From Rhodococcus sp. W8901 (GTDB lineage: Bacteria > Actinomycetota > Actinomycetes > Mycobacteriales > Mycobacteriaceae), in NCBI RefSeq assembly GCF_013348805.1, contig NZ_CP054690.1, forward strand, positions 1,984,001 through 2,048,000: a stretch of DNA of 64,000 nucleotides, read 5' to 3'. Positions 46,201 through 53,406 of this stretch are shown here, in pieces. Position 1 is the first letter of the stretch. Each line of letters starts with the position of its first letter. The notes under the pieces are model-generated. The model saw only the letters and a list, made by a program, of their open reading frames with translations. It ran no database searches and had not been told where the DNA came from. The position numbers and the translations under genes are program-made.

Positions 46201-47047
46201 TCAAGCGATCGGCAACGGTGTGGCCGATTCCTCCACCCTCGACGCAACCATCAGGGCGCGGGTGTGGAGCGCGGTCGAGCCGTACATGGCCCGGGCTCAC
46301 GCCGATTCACACGCAGTAGACGCCGGCAAGATGGGCGACCTCGAGTCGACTGCGAACTCCTGGTGGTTGGACGACACCCTCGCAGCTGACCTCGACAGGG
46401 TCTTGGTCGACTCCCAGCGCGATATCGAGGACTGGTACCGAATCCACGCCTCGACCATCGGTCGTGAACTCGCAGGCCTGGGCTTCTCGCGGTCAGCGTA
46501 CACCCAGGAAGAACGCGTGAAGGTCGCGAACGCGGCGGACGTCAAAGGCATGAAGGTCGTCGGCCATGCGGCCGGCGGCGGCGCGAAGCTGGTGAAGATG
46601 GTTGCGAAGCGCGACGTGGTGTACCAGGTCGGGAAGGCTGTGGGAGTGAAGTTCAAGCCGTGGGGTGCCGTCAACGCTGCGGGCAAGATCGGTAAGGCTG
46701 CACCGGTCCTGGCCGCGGTCAACGTTGCCGCCGACGGATACGCGATGGTCCGTGGAGAGATGGCAGCGAACGACCGCGAGCGTCAACGCGATGCAGCGGC
46801 AGCGTTCATCAAACGCACCTCTGAGGATGTCGTAAACCACGTACTCGAGGGTGAAACCGCGAACGGTCCGGCAGCAGTGTTGCGTGACCTCGTCGCCGAG
46901 CTGTCACAACGCCGCCAGGAGGTCGAGCGCGAAGTGGAGGCGTTCCAAGCCGTCGCGCGGACACACCGCGACCTGATCGCCGACATCGACATCCTCCTCG
47001 CCGACGCCGAGGAACTGCGTAGAGAGAAATGGGGAATCAACACATGA
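43223..47047 (+). CDS. Dynamin-like GTPase with two G domains
   Basis: About 1274 residues from the ATG at 43223, preceded by AGGAGAGG with seven bases spacing. The first G domain has P-loop GRTGAGKST near residue 86 and DTPGING near 128. The second has GDYSSGKSS near 752, DTPGFQS near 800 and LINRADELG near 860. Between them lies a hydrophobic Ala/Gly-rich stretch (about 490-540, QAAGLAAGAAAGVVVLPAVA) that could insert into a membrane, and coiled-coil-like helices flank it. Tandem G domains and a membrane segment resemble bacterial dynamin-like proteins. It is coupled to the next GTPase and shares the transcription unit with the helicase genes. Confidence 0.8.
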   Translation: MDESAGSLTSAVASAIASGERVLDDLDVRIDALVDSFDQVLEPILVAGSGLADAVARITGGFGEELRGHLHRQRETLSTFNIAFFGRTGAGKSTLLSAFGELDGSYVSPGDSDWTTDVSKVDWRGCSLWDTPGINGWGRTQPRAELEATARRAVEVADVVLLCFDTQSQQPSEFAKVAAWIREFGKPAVAVLNVRNLRWRHPAKVPADTVRESLSKAVRDHVGNVRTELAMIGLGATPIVAVQSRRALFARASTPFQGPATSSFATDREKYGIDYLLRWSNFPVLEDLMAASIEEGGEELRRMALYEGLRGMFEGKAAELATLTDVVAQRSEYVETEVIKLLETLGYPEGESRVRWLGRTGSDALTQLEESRGRRFTASADGRLDRHLRDLIKAHLAHPRQAALGRADALVDTVFVEDKHIDDTAFADAVYVEAEVRDAAIEVWKSAAGFLERELRLATGEVVPAVALSKEATSFGGGAGRVKKQIARGVQAAGLAAGAAAGVVVLPAVANAWNPAGWVGGVAAIGLGALAQVGQMAGSRAASSGESDRVRARAEAIRAARTATHQTFDEIERNLLAQCRELAWEAGAPVLRDRVKDVLALHRQRCGLGGLADRLAEESRKLPRVTGAAEVLVRAQSEVLARRSDEPTPDVDPGSSRARQVWLGEDWIGESAYHSHDQAHGESDLALAAAEDADRGELRSAVLRAWNPDSLDSVTSMVHRIGQFLDNNALTIQCSHRDVLVDDSKPSIAIMGDYSSGKSSLVKRLLIELNDEVPEDILIRGDAATGATRAYDLGSVRVIDTPGFQSSNTEHARRALDVVAGAALVVVVLHVNLLIGDVSLLDSIVNGSSENAAKAERTIYLINRADELGVAPDEASSDFLLLKTRKEEELIAALASRGIFVAPEQVHTLAGDPYGHVATETDVVRSSFDHHRDWDGVRPLIQMFESLSSGQVRAGVAAGQLDRAWGELLQAKATASEVVNDALAHAVEHANVLQAIGNGVADSSTLDATIRARVWSAVEPYMARAHADSHAVDAGKMGDLESTANSWWLDDTLAADLDRVLVDSQRDIEDWYRIHASTIGRELAGLGFSRSAYTQEERVKVANAADVKGMKVVGHAAGGGAKLVKMVAKRDVVYQVGKAVGVKFKPWGAVNAAGKIGKAAPVLAAVNVAADGYAMVRGEMAANDRERQRDAAAAFIKRTSEDVVNHVLEGETANGPAAVLRDLVAELSQRRQEVEREVEAFQAVARTHRDLIADIDILLADAEELRREKWGINT

Positions 47048-48651
47048 CTTCACTCGCACAACGCGCCGTCGAGTGGATCGAGCACCTTCCCCGCGGAGTG
47101 TCCTTCGACGAGTACACCAAAGTATGGGCCGAATTCAGCTCGATCCAGGTTCCCGTTGTCACCGTTCTCGGTTCGTATGACACGGGAAAAAGCTCGTTGA
47201 TCCGGCGACTTCTCGTCGATCAAAGTGTTGCGGTACCGGATTGGCTGACCATCAGTGCCCGACACGAAACATTCGACATCAACGAAGTTGAATGGGCGGG
47301 ATGCATGCTGCGCGACACCCCCGGACTGGCAGTAGGAGCCGCCGATGTTCGTGGTGAATCCAACACGGCCCTCGCATTGGACGCCCTCGGTACGACGGAC
47401 GTCGCACTAGTTGTGATCACTCCGCAGCTCGCGACCGGCGAAAGAGACACGCTGCTGGATGTGATCAGTGGCGGGTGGACTTCCGACAATCTGTGCTTCG
47501 CGATCTCCAGGTTCGACGAGGCCGGCGCCGACCCGGACGACGACCTCGGCGAGTATCGGCGGCTCGCGGCTCGGAAGGTGCGCGAGCTTCGTGAATCTCT
47601 CCATCTCGCACCGGAGTTCCCGGTCCACGTAGTGTCCCCAGACTTCGCGCAGTACGCGGGATCGTCCCGTGATGTCGTACCCGAGATCTGGGATGAGACA
47701 CGTGAGTGGGATGGTATGGACGCACTCGCGCGGTCCCTGGCCCAGATCGCGGCCGGAGACCTTGCGGCTCTCCGGGCCGCCACCGAGGACCGCTACTGGC
47801 GGCGAGCCGTGCGTGCATTGCTCGAGACGCTGAAGACTGACATCGACGAAACGGAGCCGCTGATCGCGGTTGCCGATGCGGCGTCATTGCGGCACAAACA
47901 GTCCCTGGACAACCTCGATAGCATCGACCGTGCTGCCCGCGCGGAGTTGAAAGGAACTGTCACTGGGGCGATCAGGCAATCGCTGGCGCTCGGATCGCGT
48001 GACGTGAATCAGGTACGCGCGCGCCTACTCGATGCCATCAGCAACTGGTTCGAGAAGCACCAAACGAAGTGTGAGCGGTTGCTGCAGGACGGTGCGAAGG
48101 ACGCCGATCGCCGATCGGCCCAGCCCTCATGGGATCGACTCGAGGAGATTGCCGCGATGGTTCGGCCAGGCATTGAGCGTCGTATTGACGCTGGCCCAAC
48201 GCCCCTCGCGCCGCATGTGTCAAAGGTTGGGGAGATCTTGCTCGGCGCATTGCGCGCACTCGAAAAGCTTCCCTCCACTGCCAAGGCGGCTGCTGCGAAG
48301 GCAGGCCCCAAGGTTGCCCAGACGGACGACTCCAAGCTGGCGATCGCCGTCAATCTCGGACCGGTAGTGGTGAACCTGGCCGTGCAAGTCGTTGGACTCG
48401 TCGACGAGTTCCGTGTTGACAAGGCGGTCAAACTCGCAGAGCAGGTTGCGGCCGACGAACTCGCAGAACGTCTTAGCGCAGAGGCATGTGCCCTCGCGCT
48501 CGAAGGATGGGACGGGGTCGTTATGGACACCCGTGTGAAGATCGCTGAGTTGGACGGAGCGGAAGAGGCCGATCTGGCAGAGGGACTTCACTCCGCGCTC
48601 GCTCAGCTGAGGTCTGCAGTCGAGTCGGGGCGCAGCCTGCTCTCCTCGTAG
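47044..48651 (+). CDS. Dynamin-like GTPase, second partner
   Basis: The ATG at 47044 overlaps the previous stop (ATGA) and gives 535 residues; ATG 47029 is an alternative. The P-loop GSYDTGKSS lies near residue 44, LRDTPGLAVGA near 91 and AISRFDEAG near 155. The C-terminal part is helical with a moderately hydrophobic segment (AIAVNLGPVVVNLAVQVVGL, about 438-457). It is related in layout to the second G domain of the preceding protein. The pair may assemble as a hetero-oligomer, as other bacterial dynamin pairs do. It is the last gene of the rightward operon. Confidence 0.78.
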   Translation: MTSLAQRAVEWIEHLPRGVSFDEYTKVWAEFSSIQVPVVTVLGSYDTGKSSLIRRLLVDQSVAVPDWLTISARHETFDINEVEWAGCMLRDTPGLAVGAADVRGESNTALALDALGTTDVALVVITPQLATGERDTLLDVISGGWTSDNLCFAISRFDEAGADPDDDLGEYRRLAARKVRELRESLHLAPEFPVHVVSPDFAQYAGSSRDVVPEIWDETREWDGMDALARSLAQIAAGDLAALRAATEDRYWRRAVRALLETLKTDIDETEPLIAVADAASLRHKQSLDNLDSIDRAARAELKGTVTGAIRQSLALGSRDVNQVRARLLDAISNWFEKHQTKCERLLQDGAKDADRRSAQPSWDRLEEIAAMVRPGIERRIDAGPTPLAPHVSKVGEILLGALRALEKLPSTAKAAAAKAGPKVAQTDDSKLAIAVNLGPVVVNLAVQVVGLVDEFRVDKAVKLAEQVAADELAERLSAEACALALEGWDGVVMDTRVKIAELDGAEEADLAEGLHSALAQLRSAVESGRSLLSS

Positions 48652-48662
48652 TCGACCGGGCG

Positions 48663-48694
48663 GGCCGCGGACGCAATGAGATGCTGCCGCGGCC
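48663..48694. terminator. Bidirectional terminator between GTPase and DUF262 genes
   Basis: GGCCGCGG (48663-48670) and CCGCGGCC (48687-48694) form a perfect 8-bp stem in the 51-base gap between two convergent genes. It likely ends both the GTPase operon and the DUF262 operon. Confidence 0.55.
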
Positions 48695-48702
48695 TGAGCG
48701 AG

Positions 48703-50962
48703 TCATACCGAGTAGTCGAATTGCTTCAGGCGCCGACGCGCGGCGTCCAGCTCATCGTCGTCGAACAGCGTCTCGAACCGCGGATCGAGGAGAAGCGCCT
48801 CGACGGTGAGGTCGAGTCGTCCGCGCTCCCACAGCGAGGCAAACCCGTCGGATACAGTCGGCGACGCGAGCAGCTTCTTCGCGGTCGCGACCGCTCCGAT
48901 TTCGGCGAGCATCGACCGGAAGAACGTCGCGTTGTACCCGGCCTCGCGCCGGGCACGCTCGTAGCCGGCGACCATGTGGCGCCCGAATTCGGCGACCAGT
49001 GTGTCTTCGGGGTGTTCGTTGACCGGTGTGCTCGCGGCGCCGGTGCCCGCGGCGACCTCGTTGCGGCGTGCGACGAAACCGAGCAGGGCATCGACGGAGG
49101 TGAACACCTCGTAGCCAAGTTCTTCGAGGCGCGGGAGGTCCGCATCTTCAGGGTCGAGTTCGAGGACTACGGGTTCGCCCTGGCCGACCTGGAGACCATC
49201 CGGCCAGAAGGCCTCGGCGACGGCAAGTGCACGACCAGTTACCGGGTCCGAGATTTCGGAGTCAGTCGTCGGCTCGGCAAACCCGAGGCGGCGCAGTTCG
49301 GCGATCAAGTCGCGGACTTGGGCTGCGCGGGGATCGTCTACCTCTTCAGTGACGACGGTGACGGGCTGGAGGTCGGGTTCCAGTGTCGCGCCCGCGCCGG
49401 AACGAAGACTTTCGAGGAATGATTGCGCGGCGCCGGCAAGGAGCTCACGCCGGGCAGCGAGGAACTCTCGATAGTTCTCGACCTTCCACAGCGTCGGATC
49501 CGTTGGAATCCAGTGCGATTCGAGCACCCCGGGGTGTTTCGCGGCTACCTCTGCAAGGTAGTCCTCCGGCGCGCGTTTCCCAATCTGGAGGTTGGTGATC
49601 TGGGTGAGGAAGCAGAAGTTCGCGAGTGCGTTGATCTCGCCTCGGTCGTACTGGTTGCGCAGCAGTGCCTTCGGGAAGATGTGGTGAATCTGAAGTGTCG
49701 AGAGCTTGCCGAGAAGCTCGGCTTTGAGTTCGATCCCACTGCCGAAGTCTCGGGCTCCGCTGACGCGGGTGAGCAGGTAGAGGAGCGGGTAGAACCGCGC
49801 TCCGCGGGTCGATCCTTCGAAGTCGTCGGGACGGACATTGAGGCTACCGCCGCCGCGGGTGCGTTCCAGCGTGCTGATCAATCCGTCGATACCGGCCCGG
49901 CGGACTGTCTCATAGTCCTGCTGAAGGTACGTCTCTGTCGACCCACTGAACCTGCCCCACAGTGCCGAGTGCACGTACCAGTACAGGACCTTGTCACGAT
50001 GTGTGGCGTCCTGGAACTGACCACCGTGCTGGGAGAGTAGGTAGGAGACGACGGGAGTCGCGTAGCGCCCCATCAGAACTCGGTCGTGGTCGAGACCGAG
50101 CCGACCGGAGACGGCGTCGAGGAATGTTCCAATGTGCTGGACCGACGCTGTCAGCGCCTGCTCGAAGTCCGCCGCCGACACCCGTTCCAGGGAGGAGAAG
50201 AGGGCACGACCGGTCGCGACTGCGGTCGCATTGCGGAGTAGCCAGTCGAGGCTGAAGTCGTAGCCGGCCGTTCCCCAGCGCTCCAGGTGACTACGCATGT
50301 CGGTACGTGCCTCAGGCCATTCGGCACACAGCTTCGCCAACGCGAGGTCACCCTTGGACAGCTTGGTGCCGCCCGAGTTGACCTTGTTGAAGATGTCGAC
50401 GACCTCGTCGACAGACTTGTTAGCGCCGGTGATCTTCTCCTGGTTGAACTCTCGCTCTTTGATCATCGCGAGCTGGTTCAGGCGTTCCATATAGCATTCG
50501 GTCTCCTCCAGCGGCAGGTCCTTGAACGCGGAGAAGAACGCGAAGGCCCCGCTTCTGGAACACCTCGGTGACGCTGACCCAGGTGGGATCGCCCGCCATC
50601 TTCGTCGGGGCATAGAACTCGAAGACCTCATCTTTGACGTTGAAGTAGAGCCCGGTGAAGGCCGACGCATCTCCCTCGAAGAACGGCGGTGGCGTGCCAC
50701 GCACCACCCCGTACATCGAGGTAACCCGCTGCTGCCCGTCCAGCAGCAGTTGTTTCACTCCGGCAGCGCCGGCAGAGCCGCGCACGGAGACACCGTCGGA
50801 AGTCGTCTCCCACATCAGCAGCCCACCGACCGGGTACCCGAGGTAGAGCGATCGCATCAGGCCGCGAACCTGGTCACGATTCCACACGTAGCCGCGCTGG
50901 AACTCAGGAAGGAGCACCGTGCCCGAATCGATCTCGTCGAGCAGCGTGGACAGCTTGGGCAT
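48703..50962 (-). pseudogene. DUF262-HNH (GmrSD-like) restriction protein with a frameshift
   Basis: The ATG at 50962 begins MPKLSTLLDEIDSGTVLLPEF, and LLDGQQRVTSMYGV is the ParB-like DUF262 motif that binds nucleotides. The frame then breaks near 50547-50550, in a run of four Cs on the plus strand. Removing one base joins it to a second frame (AFAFFSAFKDLPLEE onward) that runs to 48703. That part has the second DUF262 half and a DUF1524-like HNH nuclease motif LQIHHIFPKALL with NFCFLTQITN. The joined product would have about 752 residues, with an extra C-terminal region of about 200. Family members act in modification-dependent (type IV) restriction. It may be a true mutation, a phase-variable tract or a sequencing error. 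Confidence 0.78.
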
Positions 50963-51003
50963 GGTGGACCTTCCGGGTGAACAAACTTGTAGGTAGGTAT
51001 TTA

Positions 51004-53109
51004 TCAGACGAGAGGGACAAGGAACGGGCTCGGCTCTTCGTTCCAGGTGATGAGCAAGTCTTCGCGAGCACGGGTGCAGGCGACGAACAGCACGCACCTC
51101 TCACGTTGGATGTCGCGATCGTGGGTCTGTTCGTCGTCTTCGACCGCTGTGACCGCGGCCGCGGCCGGGACCTGCCGGGCGCCGACACCTACGACCGCAA
51201 CGCACCGAAATTCGAGGCCCTTCATCGCGTGCATCGTTCCGATAGCGACAGAGTCGCTCTCGCTCTTGTTCTTCGCGAGAGACCGGACCGGTACGGCGCG
51301 GTGGAACAGCTCGTCCTGCACCTTGTTGCCGAGCCACTTGGCGCGGGTGGCGACGCCGATCTCGCTCGGAGACACACCGCTGCCGATCCATGCCTGCACG
51401 GTGTCGGCGACGTATGCGATCTCCTCGCTCTGGGTGGAGAAGCCCTTCATCGTCGGGGGAGGACCGTGCACATCGGAGCGGCAGCCGGCGATGGAGTCGA
51501 GTTGGCCGTCCATGTCGTCGATGCGCTCGCCCGCGAGCAGTTGAAGACTCCAACCGAGAATTTCGGCGGTCGTGCGGTAGTTCAGGTTCAGCCGGCTGGA
51601 CCGGCCGGTGACCCGAATTCCGACCTCGCGCAGGCTGACCCGGCTTTCATAGATGCGCTGATGGGTGTCGCCTGCGATGAACACGTCGTCGGGGCCCTCC
51701 GGTGCGGCCGCCCGGATGAGCCGCCACTGCTCGGGGCTGAGGTCCTGGGCCTCGTCGACGACGACATGACCGTAGGGCTTGTCGGTGCGCAGTTCGAGCA
51801 GCCGGGTGGCCTCCCGACACACCGTCTCGTGGGTCCACTGGCTGCGCTCGCGCAATGCGTTCTCGAACTCCCATAGCGCCTGCCAGACTTGCGCCTTCTG
51901 GTTGGCGCCTAGTCGGCGACCGCGGCCCGTCCGCTTGGCGGACAGGTACTCGGCGGCCGTCGCCACCCGCTGCGCCAGGGCGACGTTCCGCCATTCCGCG
52001 GAGAGGAACGGAGCGGTGAACGGTAGGTCGAGTCGGTCGATGATCGAATCCCAGAGCACCTTTTCGTCGGCGTCCGAGATCAGGTTCGGTGCACCGTGCT
52101 CTTCCCGGAACACCCGATGCGCCAACTTGTCGACATGCAGGACTTTGATGCGGCCCAGTGCCTCCGCCGAAGTGGCGAGCAACTTGACGCCGGCCGCGAG
52201 TGATTCGGTGAGAGTGGAGGTGAACGTCGTGACGAGGACGCGGGCCTCCGGCTTCTGTGCGAGTCGATACGCGCGGTGCAGCGCAACGACGGTCTTCCCG
52301 GTGCCTGGCCCTCCGGTGACGCGGGCCGGCCCTCGGAAATCGGCATCGACCACGGCTCGCTGGGTCGGGTGCAAGTAGATCCGCCACTGCGCGAACGGGT
52401 GCGCGAAGATCGCCATCAGATCGTCAGGACCGTCGACAAGCACGATGCGATCGGTACTTCGCGCGACGGCGGCATCAAGGTCGTCGGTGTCGTAAGGCTC
52501 GTCGACGATCGCGGCTCCCAAATCGGACCACACCTCGTCCGGCGTCAGGCCGGAAGCCAATCCGATCAGGACCTGTCCCTGGACCTCGGGGAGCATGCCC
52601 AGCGCGGTTTCGAGTTGGGCCTCGTCGGTGAGTGTGCGTGCAAACTTCCGGGTCTGCTCGTCGACGCCCAGGCGGATGAGGTCACTGTCATTGATGTCAG
52701 CGAACACGAGGGAAGGCGCGGTGTGGGCCTTCTCCTGCAGTGTGGGCAGGTTCTCCTCGATCCAGGCCTCGTCGCGGACCTCAACGCCGCCGGTGGCGCG
52801 GTTGACAGACATATCGCGCCGCCGCGCCCACGTGTAGGCATCGTCGTGCGGCTGGACGGTGAGCAGTGTGTATACGTCGCCGGTCTCGGGAGCGAGGACG
52901 ATCCCGCGGTGGAACTGGTCGATGCGGATCGATCGGAACCGAGGATTGCGGGAGTCGCGGATCTTCTCGAGATGGATCCCGGTGTGGGTGGCCGCCTCGA
53001 ACTTGACGAAGACGTCCGCAATCCGCTCCTGCAGGGGCTTCTCCAGACGGCCGTACTCTGCGAAGAATCCCCTGTCGATCCCGAGCCTCGGCACCCGGTA
53101 CCCCCTCAC
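51004..53109 (-). CDS. UvrD-type SF1 helicase with RelE-like N-terminus
   Basis: This 701-residue protein starts MRGYRVPRLGIDRGFFAEY. Its first 90 residues (PLQERIADVFVKFEAATHTGIHLEKI, then RSIRIDQFHRGIVLAPETGDVYTLL) look like a RelE/ParE-type fold. A linker of about 150 residues follows, then SF1 helicase motifs: GGPGTGKTVVALH near residue 267, VVDEAQDLSPEQW near 448, GDTHQRIYESR near 475 and GTMHAMKGLEFRCVAV near 640, with ACTRAREDL near the end. The RelE-like part may sense or cut RNA; this is inference. It lies upstream of the DUF262 gene, with a 41-base gap, and may be co-transcribed with it. Confidence 0.8.
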   Translation of the reverse strand: MRGYRVPRLGIDRGFFAEYGRLEKPLQERIADVFVKFEAATHTGIHLEKIRDSRNPRFRSIRIDQFHRGIVLAPETGDVYTLLTVQPHDDAYTWARRRDMSVNRATGGVEVRDEAWIEENLPTLQEKAHTAPSLVFADINDSDLIRLGVDEQTRKFARTLTDEAQLETALGMLPEVQGQVLIGLASGLTPDEVWSDLGAAIVDEPYDTDDLDAAVARSTDRIVLVDGPDDLMAIFAHPFAQWRIYLHPTQRAVVDADFRGPARVTGGPGTGKTVVALHRAYRLAQKPEARVLVTTFTSTLTESLAAGVKLLATSAEALGRIKVLHVDKLAHRVFREEHGAPNLISDADEKVLWDSIIDRLDLPFTAPFLSAEWRNVALAQRVATAAEYLSAKRTGRGRRLGANQKAQVWQALWEFENALRERSQWTHETVCREATRLLELRTDKPYGHVVVDEAQDLSPEQWRLIRAAAPEGPDDVFIAGDTHQRIYESRVSLREVGIRVTGRSSRLNLNYRTTAEILGWSLQLLAGERIDDMDGQLDSIAGCRSDVHGPPPTMKGFSTQSEEIAYVADTVQAWIGSGVSPSEIGVATRAKWLGNKVQDELFHRAVPVRSLAKNKSESDSVAIGTMHAMKGLEFRCVAVVGVGARQVPAAAAVTAVEDDEQTHDRDIQRERCVLFVACTRAREDLLITWNEEPSPFLVPLV

Positions 53110-53170
53110 AATCGTGGCTTGTACGCGCGAACACTACCCACCATTTGTGGCGGGTCCTTGCCCTAGTTGA

Positions 53171-53374
53171 GGTTCCGGGGGCGTTGCGGCAACCACCTGG
53201 ACGGTGGTGTTCCCCGTCCCCATCGATCTGGTACGGCCGTTCCTGGCCGGTGATGGCGCGCCGGCACCGTCGACGAGTTCGGAGACGGTGGCGTTGCGAG
53301 GTCGCAGCGACATGGAGTCGCTCATCGCCGGCTGGACGTCGGTGCGAACCGACGCCGAGCGGGCAGATAAGTAG
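53171..53374 (+). pseudogene. Displaced 3' end of a slipin gene
   Basis: The frame 53171-53374 has no start and is preceded by an in-frame TGA. It encodes about 67 residues matching the C-terminus of the slipin at 21520-22389: TVVFPVPIDLVRPFL against [15 protein letters not shown], then a variable linker, then SLIAGWTSVRTDAERADK against [18 protein letters not shown] and a stop. Overall identity is roughly half. It is a fragment of a diverged second slipin, 31 kb from the intact gene. The rest of the 53110-53406 gap holds only the upstream region of the helicase gene. Confidence 0.8.
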
Positions 53375-53406
53375 CGAGCGTCAGTTCGCTGGCACCACCA
53401 TCTGGC

